A stretch of DNA of 64,000 nucleotides, taken from positions 2,852,001 to 2,916,000 of the forward strand of contig OZ240239.1 of the NCBI GenBank assembly GCA_965198095.1, written 5' to 3'. A program made the translations under genes and the position numbers. The notes beneath the pieces are model-generated. The model did no database searches. It was not told the origin of the DNA and saw nothing but the letters and a program-made list of their open reading frames with translations. This DNA comes from CBDFJH01 sp965198095. GTDB lineage: Bacteria; Latescibacterota; UBA2968; GCA-2709665. This document shows positions 26,797-36,471 of this stretch, one piece after another. Every line of letters begins with the position of its first letter. Position 1 is the stretch's first letter.

Positions 26797-27552
26797 ATGA
26801 ACCTTATCCATCACCGCTTTTCAGACAGCCTGCAGGCCATCCTGGCTCAGGACCGGGAACGCCGGAAGCAGTTCGCTCGTCTGCTCACCGACCGACCGAC
26901 GGGCATCTGGATAACCGTTCGCCAAAAGGCTGCGGGGGCCGACCTGAAGCGTGATTATGCCTCTTCAATCGGCAGGTCGTTCCTGATCTCGCTTCTCTTC
27001 CTGACCGTGCTCTCCCTCCTCTTTCCCAAATTCGAGCCGCCGGTCCATCTGGGGACAACGCCCGTACCCCTCATCCAGATACAAGACATCCCCGAGACGG
27101 TGCAGCGATTTCAGCCTGAAACACCCCGTCCTGCCGAACCCCTGGTCGTGGAGGGGCAGGAAGTGCCGGAGGACGTGACGATTGAATCGACGGAGCTGGA
27201 CTTGGACAACGTCCCGATCGACCTTCGCATAAGCGGACCGATGGTCCTGGGACCGCCGGTCGACGAACCCATGGACATTTCAGAGATCGAAGACAAGCCG
27301 AAGTTCGTGTTCTGGCCGATCCCCGAATACCCTCAAGCAGCGTTGAAGGACAAGCTGGAGGGTGCGGTAAACGTACGTGTTCTGGTGGGCAAGGACGGCA
27401 GAGTCGAGCAAGTGAAAATCATTGGCGGTACGGAACTCTTTTTCGAGGCCGCCCTCGCAACCGCACGGAGATATCGCTTCCGTCCGGGGAAACACGACGG
27501 TGAGATCCGGAAGGTCTGGATGCCGATGCCCATTCGGTTCACGCTGAAGTAG
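26797..27552 (+). CDS. tonB: TonB family energy transducer
   Basis: A 251-residue protein with a cytoplasmic N-terminus, one transmembrane helix (about 59-76, SFLISLLFLTVLSLLF), a periplasmic linker rich in Pro and Glu, and a C-terminal TonB domain (PEYPQAALKDKLEGAVNVRV ... RRYRFRP). It would couple the proton gradient to outer-membrane receptors such as the one at 54.7-56.9 kb. ExbB and ExbD are not in the window. The unusually long cytoplasmic N-terminus is a feature of stand-alone TonB variants. Confidence 0.85.
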   Translation: MNLIHHRFSDSLQAILAQDRERRKQFARLLTDRPTGIWITVRQKAAGADLKRDYASSIGRSFLISLLFLTVLSLLFPKFEPPVHLGTTPVPLIQIQDIPETVQRFQPETPRPAEPLVVEGQEVPEDVTIESTELDLDNVPIDLRISGPMVLGPPVDEPMDISEIEDKPKFVFWPIPEYPQAALKDKLEGAVNVRVLVGKDGRVEQVKIIGGTELFFEAALATARRYRFRPGKHDGEIRKVWMPMPIRFTLK

Positions 27553-27652
27553 CGTTCAACTTGGGCCAGCTTCTGGACCTCCTCGTCGGCCTCGCCAAGT
27601 CGCGTTGCACTCGCCAATCGAAGTCGGGACTCAGACCTTTCCTGTAAATCGT

Positions 27653-28357
27653 TTACCGTTCGAGCCTGTGCCTCCGTACCACCTCTTGTAACAAGACCCC
27701 GAAACGCTCTCGAAGTGACGGCTGTAGCGCGAACGCCCGGCGGTAAGTGACGGCTGCGGCGTCATAGAATCCCTGCGCCGTCAGCACCCGCCCCATCAAG
27801 ACATAATTCGGCGCATACTCAGGGGCGCGTTCGGTCGTCTTGGACGTCATGGAAAGCGCCTCCTCGAACATCCTTCGCCTGAGGTAGATCCAACCCAGAC
27901 CTTGATAGGCCTGAATGACGCCGGGGTCCTGGCGCAACGCCAAGCTGTAATACCGTTCAGCCACGTCCAAGTCGCCCTGCTTTTGATGAAAATATCCCAG
28001 CGCAACGCTCACGCCCGCGTCCAGAGAATCCAGGAGGGCGACTCGCTGACAGATCTCGATCGCCTGAAGATAGGCGTCTAGGCGACCGTAAGCACTCGCC
28101 AGGAGTCGGAGTGCCGGTAGATCTGTCGAGCCTTGGCTCACGATTTCGTTCAGTTCAGCTGCCGCAATGGCAACCGCCCCCGTCTCTATCGCCTCCACCG
28201 ACGCCTGTAATCTCGGCGGAATCGGAGAGACGGGCGTATTCTCCAGCACGTCCCGGAAGAGATCATCCACTTCCTCTGCTTCCTCCGCCCAAGCACATCC
28301 GGAGGCCAGGCTCAGTACCGACCATAAAACCACGAGGATCGTCCCGAATCGCGTCAA
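27653..28357 (-). CDS. Secreted TPR repeat protein
   Basis: The likely start is TTG 28357, with GAGGGGAG about 8 nt upstream; the frame is open further upstream but that part is not protein-like. The 234-residue product opens with a signal sequence (FGTILVVLWSVLSLASGCAWA) that may be cut at AWA or lipidated at Cys. It then has about four tetratricopeptide repeats, e.g. GYFHQKQGDLDVAERYYSLA and GWIYLRRRMFEEAL. It is convergent with tonB (100 bp between stops). TPR proteins beside tonB often assist envelope uptake complexes, but this is inference. Confidence 0.75.
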   Translation of the reverse strand: MTRFGTILVVLWSVLSLASGCAWAEEAEEVDDLFRDVLENTPVSPIPPRLQASVEAIETGAVAIAAAELNEIVSQGSTDLPALRLLASAYGRLDAYLQAIEICQRVALLDSLDAGVSVALGYFHQKQGDLDVAERYYSLALRQDPGVIQAYQGLGWIYLRRRMFEEALSMTSKTTERAPEYAPNYVLMGRVLTAQGFYDAAAVTYRRAFALQPSLRERFGVLLQEVVRRHRLER

Positions 28358-29626
28358 CTTCTGTCTCCCCTCTCGCAGCAGCGACCAGACCGAGCGCGAC
28401 TCTGCCGCGCAGCAATACCCGTGAAGACGGAAACGGTGGCAGCTCGGGATGGCGTTCACGAGGATCCGTCCGATTGCCCGCGCCCACCCTCGCGTCATCT
28501 CACGGGGAAACGCGGATGAAAAAGCTCGGCCCGCTCGAGCGCCCGTTATGGAAATTTGCTCACCCAACGGCGTGGAGAGGTCCGTCACGTGAGGTCATAA
28601 CGGCGGGGGAAAACAGAGCAGGCCGGGCAACTTCCAGGTGTCAAAACAATTATAAAGAAAACATAACAAACTTGGCGAACGGGCGCAAGGATCAAGTCTT
28701 TGGAAATCAACTCGACTTCGGGGTATCAGTGACGTCCCGGCTTCAGCCATTCTGAACGTGCCATTCCGGATACCGTCCCTTGTGTCCGCCTGTGACACCG
28801 CACCGACGGCTCGAGTGAGTTCGCCGGAGCCCTCAGCCTCGCCCATCGCCCATGGCTGCGAATCAGCCGAGCCATATATAGTGGCGTTGGTACTCCGCGG
28901 CCTCAATGAACCGGTCCAAGATCGCTCCTTTTCCTTCTTCCCGGCCTTCCGATCCTGTGCCGCCCGCGAGAGGTGGCGGAAATGGCACTTTCCTACATCA
29001 AACGTGGCTGCCTCGTATCCCGAAGTTGGCGGAATAACCGGCCTCGGTCCCAAGGAATGCTTAGGCGCTAAGGCGTGGCTTCTGTCGGGGACCACGTTCC
29101 CTGGACCCGTATCAACCTTCACCTCCTGCCCGACTGTCTGAGATCACCTGGACGCTCACCTCGGCCCGGTCTCTGACGCGTCTGATGGGAACGCCCGGCA
29201 GAGGCGTCCCAGACCTCTCCGATGTGCCTTCTTTCAGCATGCCAACTTCGGACTGGCTTTTACTGTCATTTTTCCGTTATATCCCTTACATGTGAAGCGA
29301 GGGCTTGATCATGTCAGACGTACCGACCCGGGCCAGGGTGTCCGGGACGTAATGCGAGCAATGAGCGCGAGCGACTGCGCTCCCTGCTCGCGGACTCTTA
29401 CAGCCGCTTTGGGCGCATGACCCACGCCGGGGGTCGGCGAGGGTCGGGCTGGGCGGATTCCCGGGCGCGGCGGCTCGCCGGGCTGGTGACGGAAACAATC
29501 TCCAGTCGGTGGACCGGGTGAGCCTCTCTCGGGGCGCATCGGCCCTCCCCTTTTGTGTTGGGCCGTTTCTTTTTGGTTCTTGTCGTGAGGGCATGGGAGA
29601 ATGGGATAGTGCTGAGAGTTCGCGCC
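28358..29626. other. Gene-poor region
   Basis: About 1.27 kb with no gene I can support. Open frames exist on both strands but have skewed composition and no family features. There is an AT-rich patch near 28650-28675 that could hold a promoter. Confidence 0.5.
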
Positions 29627-30520
29627 ATGGGGGGGGTTCTGCGAAAAAGCAAAACCTCGACCGCAGACACCGTGGCGGCCGTCCGGGCCCAACATCAGGG
29701 CGAGCGCGTGCGGATCTTCGCGGATCCCTATGCCATCTTGCTGTGCGGACGATTCTGGCGCCTGGTCACGCGAATTCGCCCGTTGGCATGGGTCGTCAAC
29801 CAAGTCGTGATGAGGCCCATAAGACCGGTCTCCATGTGCGTGCTGATGCGGGCAAGATATGCCGAGGAGGTCCTGGAGACAGCCGTCAGAAATGGCATCA
29901 CACAGTATGTCATCATCGGCGCCGGGATGGATTCGTTCGCTTTCCGCAGACCCGACCTGATCAATCGGATCGATGTCTTCGAGATCGACCATCCCGCGAC
30001 ACAAAAAAAGAAGCTGGAGCGCATTCGGCATGCAGGACTGACAATCCCCTCCCGGCTGCATTTCGTGCCTGCCGACCTCGCGGAAATCTCCGCCATCGAT
30101 GCTCTGGCCGGTTCGGACTTCGAAATGTCTCAGCCGACGTTCCTGACCCTGCTGGGGGTCGTCTACTATATCAAAGCCGACGCTCTGACCGAGACGGCTC
30201 GCTCCATATCCCGGCACCTGTCTGCAGGAACCCGCCTGGTGTTCGACTACCTGCTTGATGAAGCGTCTGCCAAACCCGAACATCTCCCCTTGCGGAAGCG
30301 GATGAGGTCCTTCGTTGCGAGAATGGGAGAACCTATGGTCAGCGGATACTCGCTTGCAGCAATGAATTCCTTGATGGCCGCCCAGGGCTTCCATGCGGTC
30401 GAAAACTTCGCCCTCCCCAATTTGGAGCAACGCTACAGGGAAGAACCCGGCGCCTTGCCGTTGGAAATTCCCAGCATCTTCGCACTCGGCACCTTCCAAG
30501 TCGCCCCTCGGGACGCCTGA
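29627..30520 (+). CDS. Leucine carboxyl methyltransferase-family SAM methyltransferase
   Basis: From ATG 29627 the protein has 297 residues; the frame continues upstream without better start evidence. It fits the LCMT/PPM1 family of SAM-dependent methyltransferases common in actinobacteria and others. Signs are ARYAEEVLETAVRNGITQYV, the SAM-binding IIGAGMDSFAFR, the acidic residue in VFEIDHPATQ, and TFLTLLGVVYYI. Acceptors are mostly uncharacterised. It lies in a gene-poor stretch with no pathway context. Confidence 0.85.
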   Translation: MGGVLRKSKTSTADTVAAVRAQHQGERVRIFADPYAILLCGRFWRLVTRIRPLAWVVNQVVMRPIRPVSMCVLMRARYAEEVLETAVRNGITQYVIIGAGMDSFAFRRPDLINRIDVFEIDHPATQKKKLERIRHAGLTIPSRLHFVPADLAEISAIDALAGSDFEMSQPTFLTLLGVVYYIKADALTETARSISRHLSAGTRLVFDYLLDEASAKPEHLPLRKRMRSFVARMGEPMVSGYSLAAMNSLMAAQGFHAVENFALPNLEQRYREEPGALPLEIPSIFALGTFQVAPRDA

Positions 30521-30775
30521 GGGGGTTCGATCGGCTTTGGACAACCACCCCCCCGCATCGACAGAGGACGCTTCCGGGTTCGGAAACGCAGCCGTGTGGC
30601 CCTTGTCCCCTCACCAAGCCCAGGCCTTGTTCAATGCCTTCAGGCTTGCACAAGGCCATCACCTGACGGGTCGCGGGCAGCTGACGCAGCGAACCCATCC
30701 AAAACTTCCTGCAGGACTGCCTGCGGGAATTCGTCAAGACCAAGCGAGCCGACCCTCACCGACGAGAAAATCAGA

Positions 30776-30804
30776 TTGACAATAGTCATTTTGCGCCCAA
30801 TAAT
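30776..30804 (+). promoter_or_regulatory. Sigma70-type promoter upstream of ATP-grasp remnant and amt
   Basis: TTGACA (30776-30781), 17 bp spacer and AATAAT (30799-30804). It lies just ahead of the ATP-grasp remnant and could now also serve the ammonium transporter gene 370 bp downstream. Confidence 0.5.
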
Positions 30805-30841
30805 TTCCGTAGCAGACGGGGATTCCGGAAAACTCCCGAAC

Positions 30842-31107
30842 TTTTCCGCCTACGACCTTGATGCCGCAATCTACGACGAGATGCTGCAGCCGGACGGCAA
30901 GCCCGGGAGCACTGTCAGCTACTTTATGAAACCCTGCGTCGGTTCTCCAGCGAGGAACCCGGCAGCGTTCAGAAACCGGTCACGCGCTTCTTTTCGAACG
31001 AGGACATCTCCTTCACTGTCTACGGGGACGCCGAGACCACCGAGCGGATCATCCCGGTCGACTGTCTGCCCCGGACCCTCTCGGCCGCGGAGTGGAGACA
31101 GCATTAG
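30842..31107 (+). pseudogene. Frameshifted N-terminal remnant of a circularly permuted ATP-grasp protein
   Basis: One frame reads YDLDAAIYDEMLQPDGKP and then degenerates. A second frame starting near 30903 reads LYETLRRFSSEEPGSV, NEDISFTVYGDAETTERIIP and LPRTLSAAEWRQH followed by TAG at 31105. Together these match in order the N-terminus of type 2 circularly permuted ATP-grasp proteins (formerly DUF404/DUF407), which typically have YDEMF.(D)G.PR, LNQGITFTVYGD.EGTERIFP and PRIIPAAEW. The catalytic remainder is missing. The intact family is about 480 residues and is often encoded beside transglutaminase-like and alpha-E proteins. This is a truncated, frameshifted relic. Confidence 0.65.
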
Positions 31108-31174
31108 TCATCGGCAGGCGCAAAGGAAGTCTACTCGTCTCACCGGTATGATTCAATCTGGAAAGGATTTATCT

Positions 31175-32554
31175 ATGTGCACAAAAGTGTTCTTGCATCA
31201 AAGCCGGGGCGGTGTCCTGGCGGGAAACGTACTCGCCGTGCTCGGCTGCCTTTTGCTTGGGACGACCGTCGCGCACGCGGCGGTCGAGAACGAGACCCTG
31301 TTCATCTTCAATACCTTCTCGTTCCTCATCTGGGGCGCCCTGGTGATGTGGATGTGCGCGGGATTCACCATGCTTGAGTCCGGCTCGGTGCGCACCAAGA
31401 ACGCCTCCATGATCTGTCTGAAGAACATCGGCCTCTACTCGATCGCCGGGCTCGCCTACTACTTCATCGGCTACAACCTCATGTATGTCGATGTAGGAAG
31501 CTGGATCGGCTCATTCAAGCTTTTCTACGGATCGTCGGCCGCTGAGCTCGCCTTGGTGGCGGGACAAGAGGGCGTAGCGGGCGCGGTGATCACGAAAGGC
31601 CATTCCACCATGTCGGACTGGTTTTTCCAGATGGTCTTCGTGGCAACCGCTGCCTCCATCGTGTCGGGCACACTGGCTGAACGAGTCAAGTTGTGGCCGT
31701 TCTTCCTCTTCACGCTGGTGCTGACCGCGATCATCTATCCCATCGTTGGCGCGTGGACGTGGGGCGGAGGTTGGCTGAACACGCTGGGGTTCAAGGACTT
31801 CGCCGGATCAACCATTGTACATAGCACCGGCGGCTGGGCGGCCCTTGCCGGCGCACTGGTCGTCGGGCCGAGGTTCGGAAAATTCCGCCGGGACGGCTCG
31901 ATCAAGCCTACGCCGCCCTCCAACATCCTGGCGGTGACCCTGGGTGTTTTCATCCTGTGGTTCGGATGGTTCGGCTTCAATGGCGGATCGCAGCTGGCGC
32001 TGGGGAGCGCGGCCGACATAGTCGCGATAGGCCATGTGCTGGTCAACACCAACCTGGCGGCAGCGGCCGGCGTCATGGCTGCCCTCGCCTTCTCGCGGAC
32101 CATCCTCGGGCGCATGGATCTGTTCGCCGGCCTGAACGGCGCGATCGCGGGTCTCGTCTCGATTACTGCCGGACCTGATATCGTCGAGCACTATTGGGCG
32201 GTCATCATCGGTGCCATGGGCGGTGTCTTATGCACTGCCGGGCTGAAGTTCCTGGAGAAGGTCAGGCTGGACGACGTCGTCGGAGCGGTGCCGGCCCACC
32301 TGTTCGCCGGCGTCTGGGGAACCCTGGCGGTTTGTATCGCCGCCGGCGGCCAGATCGGCGTACAGCTCCTCGGCGTGGCGGCGGTCGGAGTGTTCGTGTT
32401 CGGCGTCTCGTGGTTGCTGTGGCACCTGCTGGATTTGACGCTGAACGTCCGGGTATCGCTGCAGGTCGAGCAACTGGGGCAGGATGTCGCGGAGTTGGGA
32501 ATCGAAGCCTATCCCGAGTTCGTGCTCATGCCCGAAGAAGACGACCAAGGCTGA
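31175..32554 (+). CDS. amt: Ammonium transporter Amt
   Basis: ATG 31175 has AAGG about 8 nt upstream and gives 459 residues; ATG 31148 is an alternative. After an N-terminal signal-like segment ending TTVAHA there are eleven helices typical of Amt/MEP/Rh channels. Key parts are AGFTMLESGSVRTKN (phenylalanine gate and conserved Glu), DFAGSTIVHSTGGWAALAGA with the conserved pore His, WFGWFGFNGGS and the second pore His in VPAHLFAGVWG. No glnK/P-II gene is adjacent. It imports ammonium/ammonia across the inner membrane. Confidence 0.95.
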   Translation: MCTKVFLHQSRGGVLAGNVLAVLGCLLLGTTVAHAAVENETLFIFNTFSFLIWGALVMWMCAGFTMLESGSVRTKNASMICLKNIGLYSIAGLAYYFIGYNLMYVDVGSWIGSFKLFYGSSAAELALVAGQEGVAGAVITKGHSTMSDWFFQMVFVATAASIVSGTLAERVKLWPFFLFTLVLTAIIYPIVGAWTWGGGWLNTLGFKDFAGSTIVHSTGGWAALAGALVVGPRFGKFRRDGSIKPTPPSNILAVTLGVFILWFGWFGFNGGSQLALGSAADIVAIGHVLVNTNLAAAAGVMAALAFSRTILGRMDLFAGLNGAIAGLVSITAGPDIVEHYWAVIIGAMGGVLCTAGLKFLEKVRLDDVVGAVPAHLFAGVWGTLAVCIAAGGQIGVQLLGVAAVGVFVFGVSWLLWHLLDLTLNVRVSLQVEQLGQDVAELGIEAYPEFVLMPEEDDQG

Positions 32555-33381
32555 GACGCAGGGTGCCACGTGGACCCGGGCCGCTGCGTGCTTCGCGGAC
32601 GAAACACCCGCATCGCCTCCGGCGCCTTCTTCCACGTAGCACTTCGCCGCGGCAGCCTTGTGGCTGGCTCGGGCCAGGCGTCACCTTCTCGCGTACGGAC
32701 CACCCTGTTCACGGTCAGATCGCTCTAACACCGATGCGACAACAGCGAGCGGCGCGGGCTGGACCTTGTCCGAGGGCGGAACGTGGATATCGCGTCCAGC
32801 CGGCAGAAATCGAGATTGAAGTCGACAGGCCAGCCGCCCACGGTGCGGGTTGGCCGTCGCAGGCTGCCTCGCCCGGATGGAGCCAAGCTGTTCACCCTGC
32901 AACGGCCCGCTTCTTCAGCCGGCGCGATGCCGACGATCCAACTCGCCGGGTCGCGTCGAGCGACGCCGTCGGAGGACTGATGTCGGGCGACGTCGCCGTC
33001 AACGCGATCGATACTCTCGATGAGGTTCTACGCGGCGGTGATGCTGGCGTACGACGCGCCGCTAACGCTTCCAGCGATGGCCTTGGCTGAGGCCAAGCTG
33101 CTTGCCGCGCCCGGGAGGACGCGAATCGTTGCCTGCTCGAGGAACAGGGAAGCATCGCCGGCACGTCGGTGAACGACATCCGAATGATCGAGACTTTGAA
33201 GGCCAACGGCACGGAAGGCGGCTCTTCGCACGCGGGTCCGGCGTTTACGCCCATGCCCTTCTTGCTTACGGTTTTCGAAAGAGACCTTTTTTTGTTACAC
33301 TATTATTCCGTGTCGTAAATCAACAACTTTTGCGTTACGGCCAACCGAGGATTGGGAGGTAACATCAAGGAGACGGGTTCG
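32555..33381. other. Gene-poor region between amt and STAS gene
   Basis: About 830 bp with no convincing gene. Some short plus-strand stretches look protein-like in alternating frames (AVNAIDTLDEVLRGGDAG near 33000; SIAGTSVNDIRMIETLKANG near 33155), suggesting decayed coding DNA. A possible promoter (TTTCGA-N17-TACACT near 33270-33300) lies ahead of the STAS gene. Confidence 0.4.
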
Positions 33382-33720
33382 ATGGAGATCATTGCCGAGC
33401 GAGAAGCGACACACTTGGTCGTGAAGGCGGGAGGTCGCATCGACAGCCTCAACGCTCTTGAGTTCAATGACGTATTGAAATCCAAGATCGGCGAGAGCGA
33501 CCGCGTCGTGATTTTGGATCTGGAGAAACTCTCATACATCAGCAGCGCGGGCCTTCGGGTGCTTCTGATGACCGCCAAGGCCCTCCAGGACCGGGACGCG
33601 AGGTTGATGCTCTGCTCGCTCTCGAAGCCAATCCGAGAGATCATGGCAATCAGTGGTTTCGACAAGATCATCCCGGTCCACGCCACCAGGTCCGAGGCGC
33701 AAGCGTCTCTCATCAGCTAG
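33382..33720 (+). CDS. STAS domain anti-sigma factor antagonist
   Basis: ATG 33382 with AAGGAG 9 nt upstream gives 112 residues. It is a single STAS domain of the SpoIIAA/RsbV type, with the phosphorylatable-Ser loop LSYISSAGLRVLL at about residues 53-65. Such proteins are dephosphorylated by PP2C phosphatases and then sequester an anti-sigma kinase. No intact partner kinase or phosphatase is adjacent. Confidence 0.9.
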   Translation: MEIIAEREATHLVVKAGGRIDSLNALEFNDVLKSKIGESDRVVILDLEKLSYISSAGLRVLLMTAKALQDRDARLMLCSLSKPIREIMAISGFDKIIPVHATRSEAQASLIS

Positions 33721-34313
33721 CGGCTGTTCCGTTTCCGGCAGTTTCCTTGGGGAGCAGGGGCGGAAGGCCAGAGAGACTCCCATCTGTTCAAGAGACGATC
33801 TGCCAAGTGCGAGAAAAAGGAGACTGCGTCAGGCGGTGGATCGACTGGGCATTCACTCTCTCCATCTGCTGGGTGCCCTAGATAAGCAGTTGTGAAGTTG
33901 TCGCGCTCGGCCCGGCATCCCCCCCACTGACAAAAGGCCAGAGAATACTCCCATCATGGATGCGCTCAACCAACGCAGAAGTCGCGTCGAGGTCGATTTC
34001 CGTTTTTTCCAGACCATTCCGCAGAGACGGAGACGGCGTCAACACGATTCTTGTCCTTCAGGTCAAGGCAGCTGCGTCCCCGATGTCGGCACCAGAATGT
34101 CCGGGTCTCGTTCCCGACGCTGTTCGCCTTCGGCCTGACGGCGCGCCTCTCGTAGGGGCCGGCATGGGGCTCGTCCACGCTCTGGAAAATCGCTTTCCCC
34201 AGACCGCATTTGTCTCATCATATTCGAACCGATTCTTGCTTCTTTGAAGCCCTCACCTCTGGCGCCTTTCCCATTCACTTACGGGAGAGAAGGATCGAGC
34301 GAGGCGAGGCAGA
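33721..34313. other. Gene-poor region with a short direct repeat
   Basis: About 590 bp without a supported gene. It carries two near-identical 21-22 nt direct repeats, AAGGCCAGAGAGACTCCCAT at 33764 and AAGGCCAGAGAATACTCCCA at 33934. A 95-codon plus-strand frame at 33960-34247 has no recognised family. Confidence 0.45.
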
Positions 34314-35300
34314 GTGAGACCCGTCCACTGCGGTGAACGCCGTTTTCCAAGAAACGCCAGCACGTTGAACGTCGCCGTGATCCGCACAGGCGGGGTTGGA
34401 GATCTCGTTTCCACCCTCCCTGTGCTGCAAAGCTTGAGAGCGATCGCTTCTGTCGGAAGCCTCTGCGCGATAGGCCATGAAACGACGCTCAGCCTTGCCG
34501 AAGCGCTGGTCGACCGCATCGAATCCATCGACCGGGCAGACTGGGCGCCGTTTTTCGTCGCAAGCGGGCAACTCCCCGCCAACAGAATCGCTGGCCTCAG
34601 GGAAACGGACCTCGCCCTCTCCTACCTTCCCGACCCGGATGGCCGCTTCGCGGAAAACCTGAGGAAGGCCGGCGTCCGAAATGCGATCACTCACAACCCC
34701 CATCCTCCGAAAGACGGAAAAGTCCACGTTGTGGATCACCTGCTGAAGCCGCTTCTTGACCTCGGCATAGAAATCACCAGCCGCGTGCCGAAGATCTCCG
34801 TCCGTCACGCCGAGCGTGACGATGCAACGCGTATGCTGAAAGCGGAGCCGTGGGTCGCCATTCATCCCGGCAGCGGCGGGGCGCGCAAATGTTGGCCAGC
34901 CGAGCGGTTCGCGCAGGTCGCGGATCAGATCCGTCAAGAACTCGGCCGCCGCGTCATCCTGTTTTCAGGTCCCGCGGACGGCGACAAAGCGATGCGGGTC
35001 GCCCATGGAATGAAAACAATGCCGGTCGTCCTTCATCCACTCTCTCTCAGGCTATTGGCCGCCCTGTTCCAGCAGGCCGAGCTCTACCTCGGCAACGACT
35101 CGGGGCCTTCACACGTCGCCGCAGCGGTCGGCACACCGGCCATCGTCCTCTTCGGTCCCACCGATCCCAGGGTCTGGGGCCCTCGCGGAAAGGCGGTCAA
35201 GATACTCGAAGGGGCGCGTCACCTCGATCTCCACGACCGACTGGCGTCTATCTCGGAACGTCAGGTGCTTGAGGCCATCGCTCAGTCTCTTGTGCCTTAG
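34314..35300 (+). CDS. Glycosyltransferase family 9 (heptosyltransferase-like)
   Basis: A 328-residue frame starting at GTG 34314 (GAGG repeats upstream); TTG 34365 would begin exactly at the conserved LNVAVIRTGGVGDLVSTLP and may be the true start. Family features are the N-terminal IRxxGxGD loop, AIHPGSGGARKCWPAERFA in the middle, and the sugar-nucleotide site LYLGNDSGPSHVAAAVGTPAIVLFGPTDP. GT9 enzymes add heptose or related sugars to lipopolysaccharide core at the inner membrane. No other LPS genes are adjacent. Confidence 0.9.
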   Translation: MRPVHCGERRFPRNASTLNVAVIRTGGVGDLVSTLPVLQSLRAIASVGSLCAIGHETTLSLAEALVDRIESIDRADWAPFFVASGQLPANRIAGLRETDLALSYLPDPDGRFAENLRKAGVRNAITHNPHPPKDGKVHVVDHLLKPLLDLGIEITSRVPKISVRHAERDDATRMLKAEPWVAIHPGSGGARKCWPAERFAQVADQIRQELGRRVILFSGPADGDKAMRVAHGMKTMPVVLHPLSLRLLAALFQQAELYLGNDSGPSHVAAAVGTPAIVLFGPTDPRVWGPRGKAVKILEGARHLDLHDRLASISERQVLEAIAQSLVP

Positions 35301-35516
35301 TGCTGTTGTTCTTAAATTCGATGGCGCATCGTATTTGTGAGTCTATAGTACTTAGGGACCCCTCCCCGACGAAAGGAGCGGGCGGTAGGCGCGAATCAGA
35401 TCCGCTTCCTCCCCTTTAGAGACGTCTTTACCGCGGCTTGACGTCAACAACAATTTGATTATTTTAATGTTCGCTGACAGTGGATTCAGATGGATGACGC
35501 TCAGGAGTCCCCCTTT

Positions 35517-35879
35517 ATGTCGAACGCCCTGCTCATCGTTGATCACGGGTCGGTGAAGGAAGAAGCAAACCGGATGCTCGAAGACGTCGCGGAGATCCTG
35601 CGCCACCGGCGGCCGGATCTGATCGTCCAATACGCGCACATGGAGTTGGCGGAACCGACCATCAAGCAGGGCATCGCAGCCTGCGTGAACGCCGGCGCCA
35701 CGGAAGTCATCGTGCACCCCTACATGCTTTCGCCGGGTCGGCACGCCACGAAGGACATCCCCGCCATGGTGCGGGACGCCGCCGAGGACTTCCCGAACCT
35801 CCAGTTCAGCGTCACAGGACCGCTCGGCCTGCACGACAAGATCGGAGAGGTCGTCCTTGAACGCGCCGGCCTCCTTTAA
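35517..35879 (+). CDS. cbiX: Small CbiX-type sirohydrochlorin chelatase
   Basis: ATG 35517 has AGGAG 9-10 nt upstream and yields 120 residues, the size of the single-domain CbiX-S type. Features are LLIVDHGSVKEEAN with the metal-ligand His, YAHMELAEPTIKQGI, and the second metal region VIVHPYMLSPGRHATKDIP. It inserts cobalt (or nickel/iron) into sirohydrochlorin on the way to cobamides or siroheme. It is isolated from other B12 genes, the nearest being the riboswitch-controlled set at 50-57 kb. Confidence 0.85.
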   Translation: MSNALLIVDHGSVKEEANRMLEDVAEILRHRRPDLIVQYAHMELAEPTIKQGIAACVNAGATEVIVHPYMLSPGRHATKDIPAMVRDAAEDFPNLQFSVTGPLGLHDKIGEVVLERAGLL

Positions 35880-36471
35880 TGCCCTCTTGATCCATCCCGT
35901 CACGCAGATCTCTCCGTCTCTTTCCAGGTCATGAGTTCCGCCCGCCGAGTTCCATCCCCCGGAGTAGATGCCACGTGGTCCCGGGTCCAACTCAAAGGGT
36001 GGTCTCGTTCAAGGCGGAGGTCAGTATCAACCCGGAGGCTTCCGAAACAGACCGCTACCAAAGTTCGATCAGTGGGAATTCACTCCCCACCGGACTGCTT
36101 GTCGCACGTAACGGGAAAGAATTACATTGCGCGCGCTCGCAACACGCACTTCCCCAGTCGTCTATAATGGGCTTTCCGAGGCTGTCCAACGGGCCTGCAA
36201 AGCCTCGTCCCGGACGTGCATTGGGCCGCTGCCTGCGCCGGACTCGATAGGCGCCGGGAACCGTTCGGCGGCGGTCGAAAGCTCCCGCTGGAGTTCCTCG
36301 GCAATGGAGGGCCGGGCGCGCGTCGGGGGAAGGATCTTCTCGTCGTCTAAGTTGGGCGGTTGGCGCCGCGGGATATGCTGCTGTACCGTGCGCTCAATCG
36401 CGGCGGCGAGATGAGCCGATCCTGCTGGCCGAACCCGTTCGGCTTGTTGAACAACCATTGATCCCGCATGC
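35880..36471. other. Gene-poor region upstream of the subtilase gene
   Basis: About 590 bp without a supported gene. A perfect TATAAT is present at 36163-36168, but without a good -35 element. A minus-strand 103-codon frame at 36162-36473 has plausible composition but no recognisable family and no clear ribosome binding site. Confidence 0.4.

Noticed and set aside
28595..29122. 175-codon minus-strand frame with AGGAGG upstream
   Set aside because: Composition unlike a protein and other frames look equally open; no family recognised.
33960..34247. Possible phosphatase remnant after the STAS gene
   Set aside because: Only a vague resemblance of a few residues to SpoIIE-type phosphatases.
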